Shown here one piece after another: positions 1-10,764 of a stretch of DNA of 64,000 nucleotides. Made by a program: the position numbers and the translations under genes. The notes below the pieces were generated by a model. The model did not search any database. It was given only the letters and a program-made list of their open reading frames with translations, and had not been told where the DNA came from. Source of the stretch: Limnephilus marmoratus (taxonomy: Eukaryota > Arthropoda > Insecta > Trichoptera > Limnephilidae). Positions within the stretch are counted from its first letter, which is position 1; each line of letters begins with the position of its first letter. The stretch is taken from the NCBI GenBank assembly GCA_917880885.1, contig OU862906.1:60740665-60804664 (forward strand), given 5' to 3'.

Positions 1-76
1 CTCATTTGTACCAAGCGTGACATTTTGAAATCCGCCCCCCCCCCCTAAACGTGTCACGTAGTATGGGTACGTTCCC
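1..76. mobile_element. Harbinger-type MITE, right end (copy A)
   Basis: The window opens inside a short element that ends in ACGTTCCC followed by TAA. The same terminus and the same interior (a CCCCCC run, then a sequence reading toward 'ccaagcgtgacattttgaa') recur as complete copies at 15697-15853 and 30654-30819. Those two copies show TAA target duplications and terminal inverted repeats starting GGGAACGTACCCATACTACG. A 3-bp TAA/TTA duplication with GG-starting ends is characteristic of PIF/Harbinger elements. The left end is outside the window. Confidence 0.75.
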
Positions 77-2609
77 TAACATGTGTTAAATGAAATAAAA
101 AAGCAATAATTGAAGTATGTGAAAAAAACATTTTTTTTATTACTAAAAATTAACAAACAATTTAACTACTGCTTGGAACAAAAATTTGTCAATAATCAAC
201 TCGTAGGTGCATTATAAAGGAAGGACCTCATTAATTGAGTATTTAATTTAAATTGCTTTTACAATCACAACATTCTTAAGACCGAAGTTACCATTTATTG
301 AGATCTTTTGCAGAGTTTCGGTGCGGCCGAAGGTTCGGCAGAAAATCTGTCGAAACCGAAACTGATGCCGAAACTAGATTTTTTTGCCGAAACTTGCCGA
401 AACCGAACCTTCAGTCGGTCACTAGATTTTATACAACAAAGATGTGAAACTAGCGAATATTAATTGTTTGTGCATTTAAATAGTGTATAATTTATTCGTA
501 TCGTTTAGTTAGAGGCACTGCTGAAAACCAGCTACATTCCAGGAGAAATTCTGAATGTACAGTTAGTTGAGCTGTGACCTTTTCATCAATAGAATCAATG
601 ATAAATAAAGAAAATGTATAAAATTTAAAAAATCTCTTAATGTTTTTATTATTATTATCATTTAATACAAATTATTATTACACGTACATGTTCGAAATTC
701 AATAATATATTATTATTGCTAAAATATACAATATTATGATTAAACAGTATCTGCACAGCAACATTAAACAAGATGTTGTTAATTATGTGGTAATAAAAGT
801 AATCACATAACAAGGCTTGTTCAGACATACTCGTATGCAGGCATTTCCCTAGATTCCTGTTCCTGTCAAATAAAAATAATTTTGCTGAGGTACATTTTAA
901 TGCATTAATAATTTAGACATGATTTTATTCTTTGAATGTGCACGTTTAATTTATGGACCTAACCAAATATCAACTCTACTTTTGCCAGTGATCTTTTCAT
1001 AAATGTAATATTAACAGTGATGGGGGTAGCAAATGTAAAATCGTGCAAGGTCCAGTGTTTTAACTATAATGCCCTCCGCGTGCAAAGCCGTATCTTCTCC
1101 AAGCATTAACTTTCTAATTAAAGTGTGTTTATCGGAAGTGACCTGCCAGGTAAGTATGTTTCTGTATCCATTTGTAAATAGTAAAATAAGATAGAACCTA
1201 AGAGTTCTCAATAAATTGTACAGTGTTCTTGAGATGATTTTTCACAAAAACGGCGCTCTACAAATTATCCAATTATTATTATTATCATTCAAAAGGCACC
1301 AGACTCACCTTACGAATGAGAAAACACGGGGGAAAAGTATCGTTATCTATAACATTGGTTCCTGAAATTCAAGAACTTCCGAGGAATTATTATTAGAAAC
1401 ACCAACATCAATAATAATATTTTCACTCGACATAACTCTGAACTTTTTAGACACTTCTGCAGAAAGCAGTTCAAACGAAATTAGGATGAAATTGCAGAAA
1501 GCAGTTCTATGTAAACAGAATTAACGAAAAAAATCACTTTTTTTTTCACAAGCACCGGCCATCAACACTTCTGTTAGGTACATACAAGTACAATGTTCAT
1601 TTGTATCGAATGCAAAACGCAAGCCAATAATAGGTATTGTTTTCAGCAACGCACATTAGTAGCTACTGATATCTGAAATGTATAATAAATTGGCTTTCGA
1701 AATCAAACACTTTTTTGCCATAACAGCGTGCAATAAAAGAGGCAATATGGAACGTAAAACAACCGGCGAACTCGGCGAAATGAAAACGAATAAGCGAGTG
1801 GCTATTTTACCAGAACGAGGAATGCCGGAGTCGGGAGTTAGAGAAAGGGGTGATGGAATTAATTGTTACTGCTGACAGCAAATTGTTTTGTGCTGACTTA
1901 CTTATCTCTTCATCAATGCATGCCTGATGTCGTACAGTAGATCAGCAATAATTATGTACCTTCATCGATATACTCCTAGCAATATTTTTTATAATGCCAT
2001 GCTCTTAATGAAATGCATAATTTGATGTGCTGCATTTTTCATATTTTTATTTCATTTATTATTTATTCAAAAATGGAAAGATTCGTGATGGAAAAATGAT
2101 TGTAGGTACCTACATATAAATCCACAGAAAATATTAGGCAAAGAATTTATGAATTCCTTCAGTAGCTCGATGTAAATATTTAAGGTAGATATTTCAGGTG
2201 AGGTAGGTAATAATGAAAAGAACGACCACTCTAATGGCCGAGACAGAAAAACGAAAAGCTGCTTGCCTCCCAACCCAGAAATCGTGGGTTCAAAATTCGG
2301 CTCAGCCAAAAAGAGTTTGTGTTCTATACAAATCAAATGCAGATCAATAGAGGATACCGATTATTGGTGAGAGACGACCAGTCGTAATGAAAATTGTTTG
2401 AAATGGATTTAGCTGTTTTTATTGTAGATATTATTTTCCCACGTCTTCCGGTATTCTTTAGTCATATGGTAACTGGAACTGAAAGGTGGGGAAGTGAAAT
2501 CATGATTTTACTACGAATCGATTACGTTTATTAGATAAATTGAAGTTTTTCCTACAGTTTCGCTTGAGTAGAATTAAAATAAAATTATTAATGACGTTGT
2601 AAAAAACAA
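77..2609. other. AT-rich intergenic sequence, no gene seen
   Basis: Short open frames here lack recognisable motifs. The only structure I see is the GCCGAAAC-rich stretch near 315-426, listed separately. No exon, tRNA or known transposon protein was recognised. Confidence 0.5.
315..426. repeat. iterated GCCGAAAC-type repeat, possible hAT-like MITE end
   Basis: Motifs such as GTTTCGGC, GCCGAAAC and GGTTCGGC recur on both strands. The right edge reads CAGTCGGTCACTA and the left part contains the inverse GCCGAAGGTTCGGC, giving a loose inverted-repeat arrangement. CACTA/TAGTG termini are common in hAT MITEs, but I could not find an 8-bp target duplication. Confidence 0.35.
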
Positions 2610-3510
2610 AAGCGTAAAACACTTTTTTTTAAATTTATTTTAAAAAAAATAATGGTAAATTTTTGAGATCGCTGGCAATGGTTAATACGCACTTTTTTTG
2701 AAAAAATCTTTTGATTCACCCTAATTACATTAAAAGACAACTATTTGCATTGGGGGAAGTGGAAAATATTTCATTCTAAATTTCGATTACGTAAATTTAA
2801 AATTAGCTTTCATTCTGTGAAACGAGACCGTCCATTTTCAAACATTATTTTCAAATGTCATTTTGTTATGTTGGTATTCTTGTTACTGTACGAAAAGATG
2901 CTAGAACAAAGCGTAGCAGACTTCATGGGAATTCTAGGTTTGTGTAACATGGTTTGTGATACAAAAGAAAGTGCCCCTTTATAACGCCTACTCGCGTCAA
3001 GGCAAGAAAAACATCCCAGTTTTCAAGTAGTTTAGCGGCTACGCTAGGTTTGTGTAACATGGTTTGTGATTCAAAAGAAAGTGCCCCGTACCTTCAAAAT
3101 CTTCTAGCCGTTCGTTATACATTCAAGTGTATCAGGAATACCAACATACCAAAGTGACAGCGAATGAGATAATAGCTAATGACATACAATCTCACAAGAC
3201 GAAAGCTAATTTTAATTTTACGTAATCGAAATTTAGAATGAAATATTTTCCACTTCCCCCAATGCAAATAGTTGCCTTTTAATGTAATTAAGGTGAATCA
3301 AAAGGTTTTTTTTTAAAAGTGCATATTAACCGTTGCCAGCGATCTCCAAAATTTAATAAAATAATTAGAAAATTATGAATGCACATAAGAAATAACTTTC
3401 AAAAAACACCATTCTATGGCGAAGATCATTTGTGACAGTTTCCCCAAATTAACTTTTTTCTTTCAAATAAAATTATTCACAAAATAAATTTAAAAAAACT
3501 TTTGCCCTCA
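2610..3510. mobile_element. fold-back element with long terminal inverted repeats
   Basis: About 170 bp at 2640-2815 (containing GAGATCGCTGGCAATGG and TTGGGGGAAGTGGAAAATAT) reappears as its reverse complement at 3195-3362 (ATATTTTCCACTTCCCCCAA, CCAGCGATCTC). Shorter AT-rich matches extend the arms out to about 2613 and 3505. The centre holds a direct duplication: TAGGTTTGTGTAACATGG occurs at about 2936 and 3046, each followed by an AAAGAAAGTGCCCC block. No transposase is visible. The structure fits a non-autonomous fold-back or long-TIR element. The superfamily is not determined because I could not define a target duplication. Confidence 0.65.
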
Positions 3511-3589
3511 AATCGCTTATTCCTGAACTTCGCTTGCCAAGCGATTTTTATGCCTATTAACCCTACATTCATAGTGATTTAAGACAATA

Positions 3590-4060
3590 ATCCTGAGACG
3601 CAGACGGCGCGGAGCAGTGAAAATGTCACCGCAGGGAGGACTTTTTGAAATAATGGCATACAGAGCTCCGGGCCAATAAGGCCTAAGTGGTTGTTGAAAA
3701 AATGGTTTATTTGGTTGTTTGTTAAAAAATATTTGCAAGGAGACATGGCTGCAATAGAGGGAGCAGAACGGACGACGCAGAAATCCCCACACCGAAATCA
3801 TAAGTGTGCGGCCCGCGGTGATACCTCACATTGTCCTATATCACATTGACCCGAAAAGTGTGACGACCGCTGCTGTAGACAGATCCGCGCCTCGGGCGGC
3901 CAGCCCGACAGGATGCTGCCTTCAGTCGTTCCTTCGGGAATCAGGATGAATTGCTACAGCGGCTGGAGGGGATCTAGCAAGTCCAGCCCAGGGGGAAGCC
4001 GATCTCCACTCGTGGTCGGCGGTGGAATCTTGATTATATCTAAATATAGGTCGCGGCCGA
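3590..4060. other. GC-rich island, unidentified
   Basis: A sharply GC-rich block sits in AT-rich flanks, with stretches such as GCGCCTCGGGCGGCCAGCCC and GGCTGGAGGGGATCTAGC. It contains only short frames, one of about 42 codons starting near 3947 on the plus strand. It may be the 5' end of a retroelement or a transferred segment, but I recognise no family and no rRNA or tRNA. Confidence 0.3.
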
Positions 4061-4284
4061 TGTTGATTTAACGGATTACCGTTCCTTGCCGACTAAAATC
4101 AAAGGGCGAGGGCGAATCGTCTGAAATAAATCCGATTCAGTATCTCGGTAGGTTTTATTTTATTAAGCGGTACATCGACGCCTTTTGCGTATTCACTTTA
4201 CTTGACAAGTAATTTTTTAAAAGAAATTCAGTTCATTATAAAAATAACGATCGACATCGCTCAAATTCTAATATTTTCATAACA

Positions 4285-4432
4285 CTTCACTTCTCTTCAA
4301 GACCCATGCTCACTCCTTCCTCTCCTTTAAAATACCCTCTACACAGCATCCACAAAGATGACATAGTTTCTGCTGGAAATTATTTTCCTCGGGAAAATAA
4401 ATCACTCCTGTGTGGAGTTAATAAATCATTAA
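4285..4432 (+). mobile_element. LINE 3' end with palindromic hairpin tail
   Basis: The translated end reads FKTHAHSFLSFKIPSTQHPQR then stop, the same C-terminal motif as the other hairpin-tail copies. It is followed by the paired CTACACAGCATCC ... CTGTGTGGAG ends and an imperfect TTATTTTCC/GGAAAATAA palindrome. This is a 5'-truncated LINE copy related to the one at 53165-55300. Confidence 0.6.
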
Positions 4433-4867
4433 ATTTGTAAGTAGTTACTTAAATACCTACCTACCTAATTATAAATCACGTTTTTTTTTATATTTCAAAT
4501 AAGAAATTATACAATTGGTCCAAAGAAACGTCACCACCTTAATGACAATTCTTTTTAAATATTCTCAGGCCGGTAGGCACCATAATATTGATTATTCCGA
4601 TTCGAGAACTCGTAGAAGGAATCACTATTGTGCGAACACTAGAGGGATAAAAAGGTAGCATCCAACACGGTCACCATCTTGAACCGGAACGTAACAAATA
4701 AATTTACAGACAGATTAAATGACAAATGGTCGAGTTAAGACAGGACTTCGCTACGCAATAGGGGTGCAAATAAAGTAACTTTTAATTTAAATCAATAATT
4801 TGAAGTAATGAGTTGTGGATAATGGCATTGTTAGGCTATGTCATAAAGTAGCAAGCGTTTTCGGGCT

Positions 4868-4943
4868 TGGCCAATTTCAGCATATCGCTCGCCATACATT
4901 CCCAATGAGAACGTATGGCGAGCGATATGCTTAAATAGGCCAA
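4868..4943. other. perfect 18-bp stem-loop with an extended outer stem
   Basis: GCATATCGCTCGCCATAC at 4880-4897 is followed after 15 bases by its exact reverse complement at 4913-4930. An outer TTGGCC/GGCCAA pair (4868-4873 and 4938-4943) lengthens the stem across a short internal loop. This could be a miRNA-like precursor, a tiny MITE or chance. No mature product can be inferred. Confidence 0.55.
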
Positions 4944-5054
4944 ACCACGAAAGTATAGCGCCAGGCGTGAGAGTAATTTAGGGTAATTAGAGAATAATAA
5001 AAAGGAGATGAAAGATAATATATATATTTTGTATATATATATACAGGTTGTTAA

Positions 5055-5652
5055 GGGACGTACTCGGCTTTCTTTATTTAACAAATGATTCTTGATATTA
5101 TTTGGAGTAAAAAATGTATACGAAATTTTTGGTGTTAATTTTTTTTTTCAACTAAAAATATTTTAAAAAACCTATACAATTGGACAGTTAGGATCGGCGT
5201 GATGGGTTGAGCGGTTACTCGGCTGAGTAACCAGTGACGACATGTGGAAAAAAAATCGAGTGCATTTCACACGCGGTAGAAGCGAAACTTTTCCAAAACA
5301 ATCTCAACCAATAGAAAGAAGCCTTGAAAAGTGAGGTCATAATCAAAGCGGGCAATGAGCGCAGACCTAGCGTCATTTCCGTTTCATATCTCAACCAATA
5401 GATAGGAGCCTTGAATGTGACATCGTAATCAAAGCGGCCAATGAGCGCAGTTTGATGCTTCGCAGGTGCTGTTATGCGTCATTTCCCTTTCATCCGAATT
5501 TCAAATCACAATGGGACTAAAGAAATTTCACATGGAAAAAATGTTTGATTTCAAAAACAAAATTTTAAAAGTCACGGGAGACGAAAATTTCATTTACACT
5601 TTTTACTCCAAATTATCAGGAATCACTGGTTAAAGTAAGTCAAGTACGTCCC
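5055..5652. mobile_element. piggyBac-type MITE, 598 bp
   Basis: The element is flanked by TTAA at 5051-5054 and 5653-5656 and has ends GGGACGTACT...AGTACGTCCC. The terminal inverted repeats are long and imperfect (about 80 bp): the left end continues to ATTATTTGGAGTAAAAAATG and the right end mirrors it as TTTTTACTCCAAATTATC. TTAA duplication is the hallmark of piggyBac transposition. There is no transposase frame. The interior has a partial direct duplication (CAACCAATAGA...GCCTTGAA and AATGAGCGCAG each occur twice). Confidence 0.8.
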
Positions 5653-7128
5653 TTAATGCCCTGCGTATTGTGTAAAAAATAACCGCATTTTTGCACAAAC
5701 CGCGGTTACAAACATGCAACCGCGTAATACAAGCACAATGCATCTTGCACTTGTATAGAAATAAACCGGCACGCTTCAAAGGAAGCGCTGGTAACAGGGA
5801 CTTGAACTTGATAGAGGGCATTGAACCGCTACCCTTACTTATAAACAAGCAACGGGTATTGCAGAAATGCATAATAAATAATAATAATATATGCTTATGA
5901 AAAGGCATATTTCGGCGAAATTTTCACGATAGTGCAAGTTTTTCATAACAAGAATTGGATACGCGCCATAAAATATATTTAAATACATTTGGGCATTAAT
6001 CTCATTTAAATTAATAATTTATGCTATGGGACCATGGGGGCGCCATCTATGGTGGTTGTATTATATTGAATTTCCCTATGTGACATTGAAATTCAGTGAA
6101 TTTTGCATTTTCTGACCTCTGTGGAGCAAGCAATTACTTCCGACGTGAGTTTTGGTTAAAGCCAATAGATGTCAGTCCTAATCAAATGATTGACCCATAA
6201 TTGAATTATTGTTGTGAAATTTCAGCACGTACTATTAATTTGCAAATTAATATTCATTGTGTGAATTACCATCCTGTGATAAACACCGTTTGAGATTGTG
6301 CAAAACCGCCTTGGCAAAATCAATATTTGAAGGAAAACTAGTGTCGTTTTGTGCTGGACATCCTGTGGAGAGCTGCATTCTCGAGTGAGTTTTTGTTTTG
6401 TTTTCACTGAGGATTTTGGAATTGCTGTATAATCTGTTTTGTGTCACTTAGGGAAGAGTTCATCTTTCATTAATTACATAGGGTAGTATTCCCTCGTGTC
6501 TGGGGCTATTTACACGCCCCTACAAGAATTTTTTGAATAAGCATATTTATTTAAAAATCAATATAAAATTGGGGCGATTTTTTTTTGCATAGAATACCTC
6601 CCTATCTATATATCAAATACTTGAATTGAATAAATTGGCAAGAACGAGGGTTATTTTACTTTGTCCCACTTCAGTTGAGATTGGGTGGTCGTTTACGTAC
6701 TCACTGTTGTTTACTACACACTCACTTATTGTGCAAATTATTTTAAGGCAAATAAGATATTAAAATCTAAAGTATACCAGAACTAAAATTTTATTTATTT
6801 TTTAGTGCGACACCATGGACAAGGGCGCCATGTGGCGCGCGCCTTGTCGAGGCGATTGGTCCCCGACCCGGAAGAATGTAAGAATATTTTCCGCAAACTG
6901 TCAGAGCACATTTTAAAGTTTTTGAGTGCATGTGTCCTGCCGCCGAGTGATTTTACGTAATTTTCTCTTATATGTGTCATTTCACGATAAAGTATGTACC
7001 ACAACGGAGCTATCAATGTCACTTCCTCCGCTTTATTTTCAGCAGACTTCTTAGCAGCTTAACTTTGGCGTACGTAATAGTAATAAAGTAATAAGAATAA
7101 GTAATATAATGAAATATAATAAAATGAA
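5653..7128. other. intergenic, no gene seen
   Basis: AT-rich sequence with short uninformative frames. The 50 bases before the LINE fragment at 7129 are a simple AATA/AATAAG-like run. Confidence 0.5.
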
Positions 7129-8085
7129 ATGCACAAAATAATTTGCAAGGCAGATAGAAATATTACACCTTTAAATTTATATGACGAGAATGCCAACATT
7201 CTTATAAATACTAACCAGGAATTATTAGATTCCTGGTCAAATAAAATTATTCACGCAAAACACTTCAATTATCTCAACCAAACGTATGTTGACAAACTTT
7301 CGTCAAACAAATGGTTGAGTATTGGAGAGTTGAGCGCAGAAATAGAAGGATTTATGCTTGCCATTCAAGATAGAGTCATTAATACTAAAAATTATAGAAA
7401 GCATATAATCAAAGATATAAATCAAATTGATGATTTATGTAGAAAATGTTTGGCTTTTCCCGAAACTATAGAACATATTATATCGGGATGTTCTATATTA
7501 GCGCCTTCCGAGTATACATTTAGGCACAATCAGGTTTTAAAAATAATTCACCAAAGTTTGGTAATTAAACATAACTTGATTGACTGCCGTAATATAGTAC
7601 CATATTATGAATATGAACCAAATTCATTTTTAGAAAATGAATTTTATAAAATATATTATGATAAAACTATACTAACAGACAGAACAATTAGTCATAATAG
7701 ACCTGATATAGTTTTACATGACAAAATTAAAAAAATAACTTATATCATTGATGTAGCTATTCCAAATTCCTGTAATATTCAAAAAACTATTTCTGAAAAA
7801 ATAAGAAAATACACAGATTTAGGAAATGAGATTAAAAGAATTTGGCATTCTCGGACTATAAAAATATTGCCATTTGTTATTTCGGCCACTGGCATAATAC
7901 CTAGGAATCTGATTCAAAATTTAAGCATATTAGATTTGTCAAAGAATTTGTATATAAAAATGCAAAAATCAGTCATTTTAAATACATGTAGGATTACAAA
8001 GGATTTTTTAAATATTTATATTGAGGGATCAGTAGGATTTATAGGTTCAATTAGAAATGCCACAGAGCCGAACCCTCTGATATGA
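7129..8085 (+). CDS. 3' part of R2-type LINE polyprotein (zinc knuckle plus restriction-like endonuclease)
   Basis: A 318-residue open frame matches the C-terminal region of site-specific-type non-LTR retrotransposons that use a restriction-like (PD-D/ExK) endonuclease, the R2/R4/NeSL group. Residues about 60-85 hold a conserved block (WLS.GELSAEIEGFMLAIQDRVI). A CCHC finger follows at about 103-122 (C-x2-C-x9-H-x4-C, in LCRKCLAFPETIEHIISGC). The endonuclease core RPDIVLHDK...YIIDVAIPN...KY.DLGNEIKRIW follows at about 194-245. The reverse transcriptase that should precede it is absent, so this is a 5'-truncated copy and the Met is not the native start. The frame is intact with no stops, which suggests a fairly young insertion. 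A T-rich 3' region follows the stop. The exact clade is uncertain. Confidence 0.8.
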   Translation: MHKIICKADRNITPLNLYDENANILINTNQELLDSWSNKIIHAKHFNYLNQTYVDKLSSNKWLSIGELSAEIEGFMLAIQDRVINTKNYRKHIIKDINQIDDLCRKCLAFPETIEHIISGCSILAPSEYTFRHNQVLKIIHQSLVIKHNLIDCRNIVPYYEYEPNSFLENEFYKIYYDKTILTDRTISHNRPDIVLHDKIKKITYIIDVAIPNSCNIQKTISEKIRKYTDLGNEIKRIWHSRTIKILPFVISATGIIPRNLIQNLSILDLSKNLYIKMQKSVILNTCRITKDFLNIYIEGSVGFIGSIRNATEPNPLI

Positions 8086-8374
8086 AAATATCTGGAGTCG
8101 GTGAATTATATTCCCATTTGGTCTCTAGTAGGTTGACATGTTGTTCTTGTATTGTTTTGTATTTATAATACTTATATAGTGCAATTGCATAGCGTGGGTT
8201 GACTAGATGATCATTTGGGGAAGTGTGTGAAAGGGTTTAGTTTTTCCTTCTTTTTTTCTTTTTTTTTTTTTTGGGGAAAATTTAACCCGGACATTTAAAT
8301 CTGGTGCGTATTAAAAACTTATATTGTGAAACAATTTCTTTCTTTACCCGGCATGCTTTATTTTGTTTTTTTTT
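8086..8374 (+). other. probable 3' UTR of the R2-type LINE and a T-rich run
   Basis: Sequence after the LINE stop codon runs into a long T-rich tract at about 8249-8272, then GGGGAAAATTTAACCCGGAC. No clear poly(A) or target duplication is visible, so the end of the element is not placed. Confidence 0.35.
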
Positions 8375-8825
8375 TATATTAGCTCCACACAGGAGGCACC
8401 GAGGAAAATAATTTCCCTAGGGGCCTATGTCATCTTTGAGGATGCTATGTGGAGGATTTTTTAAGGGAAAGGAAGGAGAAGAAAATATGGGAAGGAAAAA
8501 TGTATGAGGGGTGTGTAGGAATCTGGGGGTCGGTGTGGCCAGGAGTGACGGACGTGTGACAGACTGCGGTGCACGGCGAAGGGTCGGGAGAATCCGGCTG
8601 GAGAGGTCAAAAGGCCTCCCTCAATCAGTCTCCTCCGATCCAGCCCGCCACGCAGTGGTTGGGCAAACGTATACGCCACCAAGACCTAGACAAACCTCAT
8701 CCCATGAACCCGGGCACCCCTGCTAAGTCACCAAACGTTGCGAACCACTTGGGGTGACCTGTGGCAGGGGTGTTGGTTGTCCAATAAATGGTTCCCGGGG
8801 CGGCGGTACCCATACTCTCCAAATT
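8375..8825 (-). mobile_element. hairpin-tail repeat copy (LINE/SINE-like)
   Basis: Read on the minus strand, this goes from a GC-rich body (ACCGCCGCCCCGGGAACC, then GGTGCCCGGGTTCATG) to a 3' end carrying the CTCCACACAG / CTGTGTGGAG-type hairpin and an A-rich tail. The same body and tail occur at about 25800-26930, 39390-39835, 58575-58815 and 63265-63835. In the minus frame a protein-like string (PLRGGLDRRRLIEGGLLT) matches the frame at 58600-58690, which suggests a decayed ORF rather than a pure non-coding SINE. Also noted: GGGTGACC and TTGGTTGTCCAATAAATGG are highly conserved between copies. Confidence 0.65.
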
Positions 8826-8879
8826 AAAAAAATTACAATGTCACATGAACAATTTCTTTCTTCATGTGACGTTGCAATG

Positions 8880-9150
8880 CATGCCGGGTAAAGAAAGATA
8901 TTTTTTCTCCCTGCATTTCCTTTCCCATGCGTCCCCATTCCCGCCCCCGTTCCCTTCCCGCGTCCCCTTTGCTTCACGCGTTCCCCTTCCACCTTTCCCG
9001 GCTTCCATCCTCCCGCGTCCCCCCGTCCCGCGATCCCCTTCTCCCCGCGTTACTCTTCCACCTTCCCTGCCCGCCCCCTCCCTCCTCCACCTAACCCCCT
9101 CTCCTTCGTTTCCCTCCCCCCTCCCAGATTCCCCTCCCCCTCCCTAAATT
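8880..9150. repeat. C-rich pyrimidine tract of the Helitron-associated type
   Basis: Starts near GCAATGCATGCCGGGTAAAG, then about 250 bases that are nearly all pyrimidine on the plus strand, with irregular repeats of CCCGCGTCCCC and TTCCCCTTCC. The same kind of tract fills the interior of the short Helitrons at 46109-46770 and 61197-61873. Here the Helitron 3' hairpin and CTAG are not intact. The long frames across the tract are compositional. Confidence 0.55.
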
Positions 9151-9159
9151 TTAATGGAT

Positions 9160-10079
9160 TAATTCCGAGTTACAAACCCACAACCGCAATCAGAATTTTT
9201 AATTATTCCATTCTCTTGTAAACTTCGTGGTTATTATACTGTTAATAAATAATCAAAGATAGGTAAGGAATATATTGTGCAATAAAATATAACATATTTT
9301 TTCTTCGATTCATCATCTGACTTCTGGTAATTAGAAACCTGCGTTTGGTTTTCTTCCACGTTACACACAGGCTTTTCCCATTCTTCACAGATACTTTCTT
9401 AGTACAGTACACGATAAATTCAGTAAGTGACCTGACGTTCATCCAGAATCGTCGCAATAGGCGAGTTTAAGGTCCGAAATGTGGCAAGTCTCCACGTTTT
9501 TACGCATTTTTCTCTTTCACTTTCGGTCACTGTAGTCAGTAAAGGGACTGTACCTGCGCGAGAATGGATCGTATCAAGTTCTGGTCGGCATTAAAATTTG
9601 TACAATACCTATATAGAATTAGTTGGTTGGAACAAACAGCCACCTGTCAATTAGTCTGCCTTTATACAATTATGTCATGCTACTGTATAAATAAAAAAAT
9701 ATATTTTTCTTATTCCAAATATGTAGGTATATGTAAATATCTGTCAATTAAACCTAAAAGGCGAAATCTTCTCAAAACGTAGAAGGCAATGCAATATTTT
9801 AATTTGGCATAAAACTATGAAATTTTATTATAAACATGTCAAATGGAAGTTTAATCTATTAAACAACTGGTTAATTAAAAAAATACCAACAATAAATATT
9901 TCAAATCCGGTTATGTGATCTTAAGCTCACCAAAAAGAACAAATCGCCGTCTCATAAACCCGTTACAAATACAAGGAAAAACCTACAAATTTTAGATACT
10001 GAAAAATACCCGGGACCACATCGATAAACATTTGAGATTATGCAGGACAAACAAAAACTAAAAGTAAAAATGTCCGACT
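9160..10079. other. intergenic, no gene seen
   Basis: AT-rich sequence with no recognisable motif. The last 100 bases may belong to the LINE relic that follows. Confidence 0.45.
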
Positions 10080-10530
10080 AATTGGTGTATTTTGTAGAAT
10101 AGCTCATCCTCTACTAGCACCGTATAAGGGTATTATAGGTACTTCACTTTATGTAATCCAGGCACGTCTAAATTATGTAATAGAAATATGGGAAAACACG
10201 CACACTCCGTATTTAAACGACTTGCAAACAATACAGAATAAAATTATTAAACAACAACTAAAACCCAGATACATGCAAAAAAGTATACCAAGTAACGAAC
10301 TTATTGAAAATCAGAAACCTGTACGAATATAACCTATACCTATTAATGTACAAAATCCAAAACTCATTTACACTCACAATAACACTTATAAAAACATCAC
10401 AAGTACATGAACATCACACAAGACAAAATAATAAGTTATACACTAATATAAGACTGAAAGTGGTAAGAGAAGCATAGGGCACCCAGCCACGAGGGTTTAC
10501 ACATGACATATTTAAGAAAAAAGTTTAATA
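10080..10530 (+). pseudogene. degenerate non-LTR reverse transcriptase C-terminal fragment
   Basis: The plus-strand translation gives an RT thumb-like region (SLYVIQARLNYVIEIWENTH, then LNDLQTIQNKIIK) typical of the jockey/CR1 group, where a tyrosine-containing 'Y...W' block is followed by 'QNK'. Stops interrupt it after about 10330, but downstream pieces (GTQPRGFTHDIFKKK) still read in one frame. This is an old, dead copy, distinct from the young CR1-like copies at 22.9 and 39.9 kb. Confidence 0.55.
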
Positions 10531-10580
10531 TTAAGATTAGTTAGAAATATCTAAATGTAGGTACTTATATAGTGTATTAA

Positions 10581-10757
10581 GGGACGTAATTTCCTGATAT
10601 TATTTGGAATAAAACACGTAATTTTGATCTCCGGTGTCATTTTTGATGTTTTTTTTATTTAAAAAAATGGGTTGGGTGGTTACTCGTCTGAGTGACCAAA
10701 GATGACACAAAAAAAACATAAAAGTCACCAGAGACTAAAATTTCATTTACATTTATT
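10581..10757. mobile_element. piggyBac-type MITE, truncated second copy
   Basis: TTAA at 10577-10580 is followed by GGGACGTA, TCCTGATATTATTTGGAAT and later GGTTACTCGTCTGAGTGACC, matching the copy at 5055-5652. Most of the interior is deleted and the right terminus (AGTACGTCCCTTAA) is missing. Confidence 0.7.
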
Positions 10758-10764
10758 CAATCAC

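Noticed and set aside
8788..9147. 119-codon plus frame through the C-rich tract
   Set aside because: Proline/serine-rich composition comes from the pyrimidine run; it is not conserved in sister tracts and overlaps frames on the other strand.
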